Below, one piece after another: positions 40,729-50,261 of a stretch of 64,000 nucleotides of DNA. The notes under the pieces are model-generated. The model saw only the letters and a list, made by a program, of their open reading frames with translations. It did no database searches and was not told the origin of the DNA. Origin of the DNA: Bacteroidia bacterium (lineage in GTDB: Bacteria > Bacteroidota > Bacteroidia > SpSt-205); contig BPGW01000008.1 in assembly GCA_026003235.1 (NCBI GenBank), positions 62,001-126,000 of the forward strand, given 5' to 3'. The position numbers and the translations under genes were made by a program. Each line of letters opens with the position of its first letter. The stretch's first letter is position 1.

Positions 40729-42293
40729 CCCCCTCTAACCGGTGCCCTCTTACTCGGCAGCTCCTCCAAGAGCTGTGCCAAGGTCAGCGCTTTTTTGTCG
40801 TACGCACCTGGGACCAAGGCTACGCTATCACCTGGCTTCAGCAAGTGGCTAAGGCCTTGGGATATGGCTTCAAGATAATGGGCTCATACAACCTCTTTCC
40901 TCCCCGCCTTATCCTACGCTTGGGCTTCAAAGGCCGTTTCTTTGTAGTGCCCTACGAGAAGTGGGCTTCAAGGAAGCGTTCCCTCCTCTCTCCCTCCTGG
41001 GCCTACAGCCAGAAAATAAGCGAGAAGGTAGGCCGTCTCTATACGAGAAAAAGGCTCACAGCGCTGTTTTTCATAGACATAGGCGGGGACTTGGCTGGGC
41101 CTTTGCTGCTTGAGCGGCCTACGCTTCTATGGCTGCGTGAGCCGGAGATGGAGAGTATTGCCTTGGCGCTTCGTTCTGATCCAGAGAGCTTGACAAAATG
41201 GGAGGCTCTTTCGCCGAAGCTGCAGGCGGAGGTGCGTCGGGTTTTGGGGCAAGTGCCTTTTTCGGTGGGCATGCAGCAGCTGCGTGCGGCGCTGGCGTGC
41301 GCGCAGGGGGAGACGAATGTTGCTATGCAGTTGTGGGAGCGGTGCTCAGCTCGCTTATCCTTCCCGAAGGCCCTTATCCCGGTGTCGCTGCCCGAAAAAG
41401 TAGAACTGGCTGGCCTGCCTTACCTGCGGGCCTGGATACACGCCAGAAAGGCAGCTTTCACCGAAGAGGGCCGCTTGTTTGGGCTGCCGAAGTCTCGGGG
41501 GCTCTGCTTAGTGGGCCCCCCCGGCACCGGTAAAAGCTTAGCCGTACACTACTTAGCCCGGTCATGGAACCTCCCCCTCTTCCGGCTGGATTTTAGCGCT
41601 CTCCTTAATAATCCCTACTTAGGCGAGAGAGAAGCCAACTACCGCCAACTCTTTGAGTTCCTGAGCAAGATCCCCGCAGGCCTACTCTGGATAGACCATT
41701 TGGAGTCCTTATTTCCGACTGGTCCTAAGCGCCGAAAAACGGAAGACCACTTTTTGTTTTACCTATTTCAGTGGTTAGATTCACAACATGATGGGGTTTT
41801 TCTGGTGGCCACAGCTAACCGCATAGACAACTTGCGTCCTGAGCTTTTGCGGCGTGGCCGTTTTGATGAGGTATTTTTTGTGGATCTGCCGGCGGCTTCG
41901 GAGCGTCGGGAGCTCTGGGAGCTGATTTGGCGGCGGTATGTAGAGGGGCGTGGGCAGGGTGGGGCAGCCCAAGCAGCCAACCTGGAGATGCCCTGGGATC
42001 GGTGGGTAGAGGCTTCCAGAGGATTTAGCGGGGCCGAGATAGAACAGGCTTTTCAGGAGGCTCTCCGGCGGGCGTATGTGCTAAGGCGTCCTGTGCAGGC
42101 GAGGGACGTGGAGGTGGTGCTGGAGCAGATGGTTCCCCAGGCGCTCAGCCAGCAAGAGGCGATCCAGGCGCTGCGACGGCTTGTTCTGGAGGGGCGGCTT
42201 CGCCCGGCCGGTCCCTCCGAGGAAGAGAGCGCACCAGCCTGTCCCTCTTCCTCAGCGAAACGCCCCCCTCCCCCGCAAGGGCTGGGGGTGTGA
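40725..42293 (+). CDS. Ycf46-like AAA+ ATPase (paralog 2, Walker B D-H)
   Basis: [64 protein letters not shown]; 4 nt ATGA overlap with paralog 1. Confidence 0.85.
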   Translation: MTPSNRCPLTRQLLQELCQGQRFFVVRTWDQGYAITWLQQVAKALGYGFKIMGSYNLFPPRLILRLGFKGRFFVVPYEKWASRKRSLLSPSWAYSQKISEKVGRLYTRKRLTALFFIDIGGDLAGPLLLERPTLLWLREPEMESIALALRSDPESLTKWEALSPKLQAEVRRVLGQVPFSVGMQQLRAALACAQGETNVAMQLWERCSARLSFPKALIPVSLPEKVELAGLPYLRAWIHARKAAFTEEGRLFGLPKSRGLCLVGPPGTGKSLAVHYLARSWNLPLFRLDFSALLNNPYLGEREANYRQLFEFLSKIPAGLLWIDHLESLFPTGPKRRKTEDHFLFYLFQWLDSQHDGVFLVATANRIDNLRPELLRRGRFDEVFFVDLPAASERRELWELIWRRYVEGRGQGGAAQAANLEMPWDRWVEASRGFSGAEIEQAFQEALRRAYVLRRPVQARDVEVVLEQMVPQALSQQEAIQALRRLVLEGRLRPAGPSEEESAPACPSSSAKRPPPPQGLGV

Positions 42294-42347
42294 CCCCTCT
42301 ACGCAGCCATACGCAGCGTCAAGGTACAAATTTCTTGGTTATGAAAG

Positions 42348-44132
42348 TCAAGAGGCAGGTTGGAGGGAGGTGCGGGCTTTTTTTCGGCGTTCTAAGGCGG
42401 CTTCTATGTCTTGGAGGCGGCCTTTGGGGATGGCTTCAATGAGCTGCTGGGTGTAAGGGTGCTGGGGGTTGCGGTAAATGTCCTCGGAGTAGCCGCTTTC
42501 CACGACCTGGCCTTGGTTCATCACGAGCAGCCGGTCGCTCATGAATTTCACCACGCTCAAGTCATGGGAGATGAAGAGGTAGGACAGGCCGAACTGTTCT
42601 TGCAGGTCCAGGAGGAGGTTGAGCACTTGGGCTTGGACAGAGACGTCTAAGGCGGAGACGCTTTCGTCGCAGATGATGAAGCGGGGCCGCACGGCCAGGG
42701 CCCGGGCGATAGCGATGCGCTGGCGCTGACCCCCAGAAAACTCATGGGGGTAGCGGTAGAAGTGGTCGGCTTCCAGCCCGACTTTTTCTAATAGGTCTAT
42801 AGCCATGTCGCGGGCCTCCCGCGCATCCGAAGCGATTTTGTGGTACAGGAGGGGTTCTGTCAAAGCCATCCCCACCGTCAGGCGGGGGTTTAGGGAGCTG
42901 TAGGGGTCCTGAAAGATGATTTGCATTTTTTGGCGCAGGCGGCGCAGCGCTTGGGCAGGGAGGGCTGTCACTTCCTGCTGCTCAAAGAAGACCTTTCCGC
43001 CGGTGGGTTCTATGAGCCGTAGAATAGCGCGGCCGGTGGTGGTTTTGCCGGAGCCGGATTCGCCTACTAGGCCCACGGTCTCGCCGGGGTAGACGGTGAA
43101 GCTCACCCCATCTACGGCTTTTACATAGCCCACCACCCGGCCAAAAAGCCCCCGGGTGATGGGGAAGTGCACCTGTAAGGTTTCCACCTGCAGGAGGGGC
43201 TTTTGCTGGGCCAATTGGGCTTGGCGGGTGCGGTAGGCCTCTTCGGGGATGGTTTCGGTGCGCAGGGCCTCTTCTACGGTAAGGCGTCCTTCGGCTTTGA
43301 GGAAGTCAGCGAGGGTGGGGAGGCGGTGCAGGCGCCGGTCAAGCGGGGGTCGGCAAGCCATCAGACCCTGGGTGTAAGGGTCCTTGGGGTGGGTGAAGAT
43401 CGTTTGGATGGGGCCCTGCTCCACGACTCGGCCCCGATACATCACCAGCACTTCGTCGCAGACTTCGCCGATAACCCCCAGGTCGTGCGAGATGAAGATC
43501 ATGCTCATGCCGTGGCGCGCCTGCAGCTCCAGAAGCAGGTCTAAGATGGTTTTTTGGACGGTCACATCCAGGGCGGTGGTGGGCTCATCGGCAATCAGCA
43601 GGGCGGGATGGCAGGCGATGGCCATGGCTATCATCACGCGCTGCTTTTGGCCGCCTGACAGCTGGTGAGGGTAGGCGTGAAATATCCGGGGAGGGTTAGG
43701 CAGGCGCACTTCCTCAAAAAGGGCTAAGGTTCGCTCCTTTGCTTCTTTGGGGGTCAACTTCTGGTGAAGTCGCAAGGCTTCCACGACCTGGTCCCCACAG
43801 GTAAAGACAGGGTTAAGCGAAGTCATCGGCTCTTGGAAGATCATGGCGATTTCGTTGCCGCGCAGGTGGCGCATCTGCTTTTCGGGCAGCGTCAGAAGGT
43901 TCACCCGGCCCAGCGACGGCGAGTCAAAATAGATTTCCCCCTGGGTAATGCGGCCTGGGGGGGTAGGAATCAGGCGCATGATGGCCAGCGAAGTGACGCT
44001 TTTGCCGGAGCCGGATTCGCCTACGATCCCCAGGGTTTGGCCCTTGCCTAAGGAAAAGGATACGCCTTCCACGGCCGGCAAAAGCCCCGCTCGCGTCTCA
44101 AAGTGTACCGTGAGCGACTTTACTTCAAGCAT
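42348..44132 (-). CDS. Fused oligopeptide ABC transporter ATP-binding protein (two ATPase halves, DppD-DppF / YejF type)
   Basis: Two sets of Walker A (GESGSGKS and GESGSGKT) and signature motifs ([16 protein letters not shown]); start at [11 protein letters not shown] downstream of TATCTTTG. Confidence 0.93.
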   Translation of the reverse strand: MLEVKSLTVHFETRAGLLPAVEGVSFSLGKGQTLGIVGESGSGKSVTSLAIMRLIPTPPGRITQGEIYFDSPSLGRVNLLTLPEKQMRHLRGNEIAMIFQEPMTSLNPVFTCGDQVVEALRLHQKLTPKEAKERTLALFEEVRLPNPPRIFHAYPHQLSGGQKQRVMIAMAIACHPALLIADEPTTALDVTVQKTILDLLLELQARHGMSMIFISHDLGVIGEVCDEVLVMYRGRVVEQGPIQTIFTHPKDPYTQGLMACRPPLDRRLHRLPTLADFLKAEGRLTVEEALRTETIPEEAYRTRQAQLAQQKPLLQVETLQVHFPITRGLFGRVVGYVKAVDGVSFTVYPGETVGLVGESGSGKTTTGRAILRLIEPTGGKVFFEQQEVTALPAQALRRLRQKMQIIFQDPYSSLNPRLTVGMALTEPLLYHKIASDAREARDMAIDLLEKVGLEADHFYRYPHEFSGGQRQRIAIARALAVRPRFIICDESVSALDVSVQAQVLNLLLDLQEQFGLSYLFISHDLSVVKFMSDRLLVMNQGQVVESGYSEDIYRNPQHPYTQQLIEAIPKGRLQDIEAALERRKKARTSLQPAS

Positions 44133-44178
44133 CTCTTCACAAAGATACAGGAGCCGCGCCTTTTTGTACCTTTGCCGC

Positions 44179-44364
44179 ATGGCCAAGAAAAAAGGCAACC
44201 GCATCCAAGTCGTTCTGGAATGTACGGAGCATGCGGCCAGCGGATTGCCGGGCACTTCGCGGTACTACACCTGGAAAAACCGCAAAAATACCCCCGGCCG
44301 TCTTGAGCTACGTAAATACAATCCCATCTTACGCCGTCATACCATCCATAGAGAAGTCAAATAA
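44179..44364 (+). CDS. rpmG: 50S ribosomal protein L33
   Basis: [69 protein letters not shown] 4 nt before ATG. Confidence 0.95.
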   Translation: MAKKKGNRIQVVLECTEHAASGLPGTSRYYTWKNRKNTPGRLELRKYNPILRRHTIHREVK

Positions 44365-44372
44365 CCTAAGCT

Positions 44373-44534
44373 ATGGCCAAGAAAACCGTTGCAACCTTTC
44401 GGTCTGGAGACAAAAAGGTCGGTTTGACTCGGGTGATTTATCCGGTGAAGCAGCCTGATGGGCGTCTTCGTTTCCATAAGAAGCTCATCTCTTCGGATCA
44501 GCTTCAGGGCTTTTTGAGCCAGCGGCAGAAGTAG
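44373..44534 (+). CDS. DUF4295 family protein, 53 aa
   Basis: MAKKTVATFRSGDKKVGLTRVIYPVKQPDGRLRFHKKLISSDQLQGFLSQRQK* immediately after rpmG, as in other Bacteroidota. Confidence 0.85.
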   Translation: MAKKTVATFRSGDKKVGLTRVIYPVKQPDGRLRFHKKLISSDQLQGFLSQRQK

Positions 44535-44545
44535 CCCTTCTGCGC

Positions 44546-45388
44546 ATGCGGCTGTATGCGGTAGAGACGGGGCGGTTTGCCCTGGATGGGGGCGCCATGT
44601 TTGGCGTGGTGCCTTGGACGCTGTGGAGCAAACTCATCCCGCCGGATGCCCGCAATCGCATTCCCATGGCGATGCGGGCTCTCCTCATAGAGAGTGGGGA
44701 TCGCCTTGTGCTGGTGGATGTGGGCGTGGGGCACAAGTACACCCCCAAGTTTGCAGATATCTACGCCATAGACCACAGTCAGCATACGCTGGAGGGGGAG
44801 CTGGCGCGGTTAGGTTTTACGGCAGCGGATGTGACGGATGTGGTGCTGACGCACCTGCATTTTGATCATGCGGGGGGCAGCACCAAGCGGTTAGACGATG
44901 GGCGACTCGTCCCGGCTTTTCCTAACGCGCGCTACTACGTGCAGCGCAGCCACTGGGAGTGGGCTCATAACCCTAATCCCCGTGAGCGAGCCAGCTTCTT
45001 CCCTGAAAATTACGATCCCCTCGTTGAACACGGCCAGCTGGTCCTGGTGGAAGGGGAGCAGGAGATACTACCAGGCCTCCAGCTGCGCGTGGTCAATGGC
45101 CATACCGAAGGCCAGCAGCTGGTGCAGGTGCGCTACAAGGGGCGGTGGATCCTGTACGGCGCTGATCTCTTTCCTACCAGTGCCCACTTGCCTCTTCCTT
45201 ACGTGATGGCCTACGATGTGCGGCCTCTGGTGACCTTCCAGGAGCGGGAGCGCTTCCTGCCCTGGCTCGTCCAGGAAGAGGTCGTCGTCTTTTATGAGCA
45301 CGATGCGCAGGTAGAATGCAGTACGGTGCGGCAAACGCCGGAGGGACGGTATGAGCGGGGTGAGACTTTCCGGCTGATAGAATTATGA
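44546..45388 (+). CDS. MBL-fold metallo-hydrolase
   Basis: 280 aa; VVLTHLHFDHAGGSTK, VNGHTEGQQLVQV. Confidence 0.92.
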   Translation: MRLYAVETGRFALDGGAMFGVVPWTLWSKLIPPDARNRIPMAMRALLIESGDRLVLVDVGVGHKYTPKFADIYAIDHSQHTLEGELARLGFTAADVTDVVLTHLHFDHAGGSTKRLDDGRLVPAFPNARYYVQRSHWEWAHNPNPRERASFFPENYDPLVEHGQLVLVEGEQEILPGLQLRVVNGHTEGQQLVQVRYKGRWILYGADLFPTSAHLPLPYVMAYDVRPLVTFQERERFLPWLVQEEVVVFYEHDAQVECSTVRQTPEGRYERGETFRLIEL

Positions 45389-45834
45389 GCAGCCAGGCCC
45401 CTATTTGGCAGGTGGAGGTTAGCCCATCCATGCTCAACGAGATGGGCCGAGGAACCCTCATGGAAGCGCTGGGGATTGTTTTCACGGAAATAGGCCCCGA
45501 TTACCTTCGGGCGCGCATGCCGGTGGACTCCCGCACCCGCCAATACCTGGGGATGTTGCATGGGGGCGCTTCGGTGGCTTTGGCGGAAACCGTCGCCAGC
45601 ACCGCTTCCAACCTGGTGATCAATCCCCACACCCACTACGCCATCGGCCTGGAGATCAACGCCAACCACCTCAAAGCCGTACGAGAAGGATACGTGTGGG
45701 CGGAGGCCCGGCCTTTGCACCTGGGCCGTACCATCCACGTGTGGGATATTCGCATTTACGAGGAAGGCACGGGGGCGCTGGTTACGGCCTTGCGCCACAC
45801 GGTGATTGTGCGGGATCGCCTTGCCCAGCGGTAA
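45385..45834 (+). CDS. PaaI-like hotdog thioesterase
   Basis: 149 aa; RQYLGMLHGGASVALAETVASTASN; ATGA overlap with preceding gene. Confidence 0.9.
   Translation: MSSQAPIWQVEVSPSMLNEMGRGTLMEALGIVFTEIGPDYLRARMPVDSRTRQYLGMLHGGASVALAETVASTASNLVINPHTHYAIGLEINANHLKAVREGYVWAEARPLHLGRTIHVWDIRIYEEGTGALVTALRHTVIVRDRLAQR
45738..45827 (+). repeat. 90-nt segment duplicated at 48205-48294 (copy A, 3' end of thioesterase)
   Basis: 87/90 identity by eye. Confidence 0.9.
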
Positions 45835-46110
45835 ATGCAGCGCTAAGCCGGTCTGCGGCAAAGTACTCCATTCCGCATAGGTCCTAAGAAAGGCCTGCCC
45901 ACCGTCCAGTCCAAGAGAAGAGAGAAAAGCTGTTATCCACGCAGCCTTCTTCTTTTCCCGAGCAAAAGAGTAGATCTCCTATCCAAGGAGAGCGAAACTA
46001 AAAGAGCAGGTGAAGAGGGAGTTTTCCTTATGAATGGGCTTAGTTTTCTTAGGTGGGGAAAAGGGGCCAATTGTATACAGGCTTTTCGGAGTTGTATGTG
46101 GACGTGTGGA

Positions 46111-48006
46111 TTACTTTACAATGAGCCAGATCCTTCGGCCTTGGGGTAGGAAGCCGTGTTTACCGCTCAGGAGGCCGATTTGTACCTGGTAGCGGCCAGG
46201 GGGCGGCACGAAAAGGAAGACCCCCTGCGTGTATGTGCGGGGAAGGTCCCGTTCAAAAGGGCGGAACTGCGGCTTGCTCATCAAAGGCTTACCTTGTTCG
46301 TCGTAGAGGAGGTAGCCGAGGCCTGCCCACGCATGAGGCTGAGGGAGGCAAGGGATCCTTTCGGCGTAGGTTTGGTGCACACGAACCTCAGCTACGGTGT
46401 AGTCAGGTCCAGAAATCACCTTAGTATAAGCGTAAACCACTGTATCTAAAATTTCTATCTCTATTTTGCCGGATTCTATAGCGGTGTAGACAGTACTATC
46501 TTGGGGAGTGGTGATGACCTTATAGCGAAGTGTGTCGGGGAAGCGATAGTAGTCAGGGTTGAAGTAGGCAAACGTACCGTAAAGAGGGGTCCAGTATTGA
46601 GCTCCTAATAGCTGGCGGTGTTGAGTAGCCTGGGCGAGGCTATCTACGTAGGAGACAGGACTGTGGAAGCAGAGGGCCACTGCGGAGTCTGGGCCTTTCA
46701 GCCCAGTTAGGCACATACTGCCGGCGAGGAAGTAGTCATATCGTAGCAAATAGGGATGTGTCTCAGGGGAGAGCGCACGATAGTCTAAGAGGGCTTTTCG
46801 TTCGCCGGTCTGTCGGCAGCTTTCTGCGATCCGTTCTATGTATCGCATGCTGTAGGAGAGGGGGTGTTGAGCTTTCCAAGTTTCCCACAAGGCCTCTACG
46901 GCAATACCAAGGAGGAGAAGGTGGCTCAGTATCCTTTCCCAGGGCTTTTGCAGGAGGGTAGTAGCTTGTACGATAAACGCAAATAATAAAAATGGAAGAA
47001 TGAGTGCATACATATCACCATGAAAGTCGTTAGGAAATTGGGTAGGAAGATAGCGATTGAGATATATGGCTTGAGCGCCTACAGTTAAGAGGGTTGTACC
47101 CAGCAGAGGCAAGGCTTTCTTGGGTGTCTTAAGAAGCAGGTAGGTTCCCACCAAGAGAGTGCTTGTGAGAAGGAAAGAATAGACCCGGGGAAGATGTAGA
47201 AGCAAGTATTTCGAGAACCATGTACAATTGAACAAATCTATTATTTTTACCGTTCTAATGTAGCTTGTTCTCCATCTTTCATATTCTGTTAGGAAAATAG
47301 TGTGCTTTAGGGCTATTAGAAGTAGTATGCTGCCTGCAAAGATTAAGGCGTGGAGATCTACACGTCGTTTTTTGATATCAGTACCCTCTAAAAGAGCCAA
47401 AATAGATGCCCATCCGAGGAAAGCAGAGCTAATAGGGTGCGTATAATAGAGAGACACAAAAGCCAAAAAAATGGCTATGCCAAGAAAGATTCTTTTTCGG
47501 TGGAGTTTCTCTTGCATACGACTCAAGAGGTAGGACATGTAGCTGCCTGCTGCAATGGAGAGAGTCGTGATGTTACTGGTCGTGCTATAAAAGAGCTCAT
47601 GAGCAAAAAAATAAGAAGCAATAGGAAGCCATAGGAAGTGGGCCGGTAATCGGGTCGGATAAAAAGCTAAGTAAAATAGTGCGCCTATCAGGAGCAAGGA
47701 TGTAGAAAAAGCTATAACTCCCTGCTCAAGCGTACCACCCCTACTCAAAAAAAAGACAGAGATTACATTTGGAATATAGAAGAAATGTCTTATTTCTATC
47801 AAATTTTCAGCCAGAGAAGCAGACTTAATCCTGCTAATAATATAATCTAATGTGCTTCCGTATTTGTTTATAGAAAAGTATAAAAATTCGTGAACCCAGT
47901 CACTCCATAAATATAGCTTATAAGAAGAAGCTGCCAGGTAAACCATGTATCCTATAGCTGCCAGAGGCAACAGTCGTGGCAAGTGCCAGCGCCAGCTTTG
48001 CTGCAT
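46111..48006 (-). CDS. Polytopic membrane protein (glycosyltransferase/O-antigen-type, uncertain)
   Basis: Many hydrophobic segments; AT-rich; start set to MQQSWRW, 4 nt after TATCTTTG (ORF track start 48093). Confidence 0.6.
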   Translation of the reverse strand: MQQSWRWHLPRLLPLAAIGYMVYLAASSYKLYLWSDWVHEFLYFSINKYGSTLDYIISRIKSASLAENLIEIRHFFYIPNVISVFFLSRGGTLEQGVIAFSTSLLLIGALFYLAFYPTRLPAHFLWLPIASYFFAHELFYSTTSNITTLSIAAGSYMSYLLSRMQEKLHRKRIFLGIAIFLAFVSLYYTHPISSAFLGWASILALLEGTDIKKRRVDLHALIFAGSILLLIALKHTIFLTEYERWRTSYIRTVKIIDLFNCTWFSKYLLLHLPRVYSFLLTSTLLVGTYLLLKTPKKALPLLGTTLLTVGAQAIYLNRYLPTQFPNDFHGDMYALILPFLLFAFIVQATTLLQKPWERILSHLLLLGIAVEALWETWKAQHPLSYSMRYIERIAESCRQTGERKALLDYRALSPETHPYLLRYDYFLAGSMCLTGLKGPDSAVALCFHSPVSYVDSLAQATQHRQLLGAQYWTPLYGTFAYFNPDYYRFPDTLRYKVITTPQDSTVYTAIESGKIEIEILDTVVYAYTKVISGPDYTVAEVRVHQTYAERIPCLPQPHAWAGLGYLLYDEQGKPLMSKPQFRPFERDLPRTYTQGVFLFVPPPGRYQVQIGLLSGKHGFLPQGRRIWLIVK

Positions 48007-48204
48007 GGGGCAAAGATACCGGTTCGGTACGCATCCCTTCTCCTTCCCTATGCCCAAGCCGGGGATTATTAGCCATTGTATGCTTGCTTTCATTTAGCAC
48101 GACTGTGGAAGGGGTAGGTCAAGCGAAGGTGAGTATGAAGTAGGCATGGGTAGGCCAGGAGTGGGCCTGGTGTGGGCGCAGACCCCGCTGGAGCCGTCTA
48201 GCCG

Positions 48205-48294
48205 CGTGTAGGATATTCGCATTTACGAGGAAGGCACAGGGGCGCTGGTTACAGCCTTGCGCCACACGGTGATTGTGCGGGATCGCCTTGCCCA
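48205..48294 (+). repeat. 90-nt segment (copy B), non-coding remnant of thioesterase 3' end
   Basis: Same sequence as 45738-45827 with three differences, all G to A. Confidence 0.9.
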
Positions 48295-48301
48295 TGCTGG
48301 T

Positions 48302-48353
48302 GGGTAGAGAAAAAGCGGCTTGTGGAAAAGATGAGATTTTTCCACAAGCCCTG
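48302..48353 (+). repeat. Palindromic repeat element, copy 1
   Basis: gggtagagaaaaagcGGCTTGTGGAAAAgatgagatTTTTCCACAAGCCctg; perfect 13-bp stem. Confidence 0.75.
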
Positions 48354-48413
48354 AATAAGGGTCCTCGTACTTTCCAAGGCAAGTTGGAACGCTTAGCAAA
48401 AGAGGGAGGGGCT

Positions 48414-49055
48414 TTACTCTTCCAGGAGGCTTTTGAGCTCGTCCAGGTCCAGTTCAAAGCCGGGGAGGTGGGGTTCTGCACTTAGGCGGCCGGTAAAGCC
48501 CTGGCGCTGTTGGACGGGCTGGTGGGGCTCGTAAATGTAAATGGTATGGCTTTCCAGGTCAAAGAGCCAGCCGAGGAGGGCGCCGTTTTCCCGGTACTCT
48601 TGCATTTTTTCGTGGAGGGTGTGTAGGGGCTGGTAGGGGGAGCGTAGCTCCACCACGAAGTCAGGGCAGAGGGGGGCGAAGGTGTTTTTTTCAGCAGGGG
48701 AGAGGGCGTTCCAGCGTTCTTTGCGGATCCAAGCGGCGTCGGGGCTGCGAATAGCTCCATTGGGCAGGCGAAAACCTGTAGAAGAGTCAAAAACTACCCC
48801 AAGCCTGTATTGTTTATTCCAGAACGCAAGCTGGGCGACAATCTCTCCGTTGACTTTGCCTGCATTGGAATGGGTAGGAGTCATAAAGAGGAGGTTTCCC
48901 GCTCGGTCTTTTTCCAGTGCGAACTCGCTTTGGGCAGCCAGCCAGGCAAAAAAGCGCTCTTCGTCGGCGATGAGGTTTAGGGCTTTGGCTTCGGCCAGGT
49001 TCAGGGTCAAGACGCTGTACATACGCAGAAGAGGGCTTTTAGACAAAGATAGCAA
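48414..49055 (-). CDS. Uma2 family (DUF820) nuclease-like protein
   Basis: 213 aa; GEIVAQLAFWNKQ, FDSSTGFRLPNGAIRSPDAAWIRKERWNAL, PDFVVELRSPYQPLHTLHEKMQEYRENGALLGWLFD. Confidence 0.88.
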   Translation of the reverse strand: MLSLSKSPLLRMYSVLTLNLAEAKALNLIADEERFFAWLAAQSEFALEKDRAGNLLFMTPTHSNAGKVNGEIVAQLAFWNKQYRLGVVFDSSTGFRLPNGAIRSPDAAWIRKERWNALSPAEKNTFAPLCPDFVVELRSPYQPLHTLHEKMQEYRENGALLGWLFDLESHTIYIYEPHQPVQQRQGFTGRLSAEPHLPGFELDLDELKSLLEE

Positions 49056-49155
49056 AAGTTTGGCCCCTCACAGGCCCCGGCATCCTGCTCCAAGCGCTGA
49101 TTATCCCGCTTGCGCCCTCGGGTAGCGGTGCAGGGCCCTTTTTTCCCCAACCATA

Positions 49156-49210
49156 GGGTAGAGAAAAAAAGCAGCTCGTGGAAAAGACGGAATTTTTCCA
49201 CACACCTGAA
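49156..49210 (+). repeat. Palindromic repeat element, copy 2
   Basis: gggtagagaaaaaaagcagctcGTGGAAAAgacggaattTTTCCACacacctgaa; aligns to copy 1. Confidence 0.75.
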
Positions 49211-49475
49211 AAGTCCAGACGGAATGGCATAAGAGCATAAAGTGGCGTTAGCGGTTTTTTATGGGGCCCTTGGTGGGAGGTAGAACCCCCAGCTTATGCC
49301 GTTCTTGAGGAGCACGCTCTGGCTGCCCGTGTCTTGCCCACGCAGCTGAGCACCAGCGAGAAGGGAATTCGTGCTCCTTCCGACACGACCTTGGCGGCTA
49401 TAGCAAGCCCAAGTGCCTCTACATCCCGCACAATCAAACTTTAGACAAATCCTACAAATTCCGTAATCTTGCGCC

Positions 49476-50258
49476 ATGCGTCGCTGGATAGGAGCCGTAC
49501 TGGGCCTGGTGTGGGCGCAGACCCCATTGGATGCGCTGTGGGCTGAGCGAGACAATCCCGAAAAAGCTCGCGAAGCGGTACAGGCGTTAGAAAAGCTGCT
49601 TGCGCAGAAGTCAAGCGATCAGGAAAGCGTCGTGCGGCTGGCTCGCCTGTATTACCTTCTGGGGGAGCAGGCGGCTGACAAGAAGGAGAGGCTGGAGCTG
49701 TACGATAAGGCCTTTCAGCGGTGTCGGGCTGGGCTGGTAGAGGCGCTGGGCCTCCCCCAGGGCGTGAAGGACGAGGAAATCGTCGCCAAGGCGGATAAGG
49801 CCCACCTGCCGCTGCTCTATTGGGCTGCGGCGGCCCTGGCCCGCTGGGGCAAACACGCTCCTTTCCGCGAGAAAGTAGCTGCCCGTTCCCGCATCCGCCT
49901 CTATTGGGACCGGGTGTATGCGCTGGACCCTACCTACTTCCATGGGGGGGCGTATCGGTTTTTTGGGGGGTATTATGCGCTGGTTCCGGCGATTACGGGC
50001 GAGCAAGACGTAAACAAATCGCGTGAAAACTTTGAAAAGGCGGTGCAAGTGGCGCCTTATTACCTTGAGACGAAGGTGCTGTATGCAGAGGCGTACGCGG
50101 CGCATCCGAAGGTATCCGACCGGAAGCGCTTTCGCCAGCTGCTTGAGGAGGTGCAAGCGGCACCGGTGGGGGAGGATCCTGACTATGCGGCTGAAAACCG
50201 CTTGGCCAAGAAAAAAGCCGAAGCGCTGCTGGCCCAAGAAGCCGAGCTTTTTGACTAA
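49476..50258 (+). CDS. TatT-like TRAP transporter-associated protein
   Basis: 260 aa with signal peptide; YFHGGAYRFFGGYYALVPAITGEQDVNKSRENFEKAVQVAPYYLETKVLYAEAYA; directly upstream of DctPQM. Confidence 0.75.
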   Translation: MRRWIGAVLGLVWAQTPLDALWAERDNPEKAREAVQALEKLLAQKSSDQESVVRLARLYYLLGEQAADKKERLELYDKAFQRCRAGLVEALGLPQGVKDEEIVAKADKAHLPLLYWAAAALARWGKHAPFREKVAARSRIRLYWDRVYALDPTYFHGGAYRFFGGYYALVPAITGEQDVNKSRENFEKAVQVAPYYLETKVLYAEAYAAHPKVSDRKRFRQLLEEVQAAPVGEDPDYAAENRLAKKKAEALLAQEAELFD

Positions 50259-50261
50259 GGT

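Noticed and set aside
48119-48481. 120 aa minus-strand ORF across the duplicated fragment
   Set aside because: Antisense to the thioesterase remnant and palindromic repeat; no domain.
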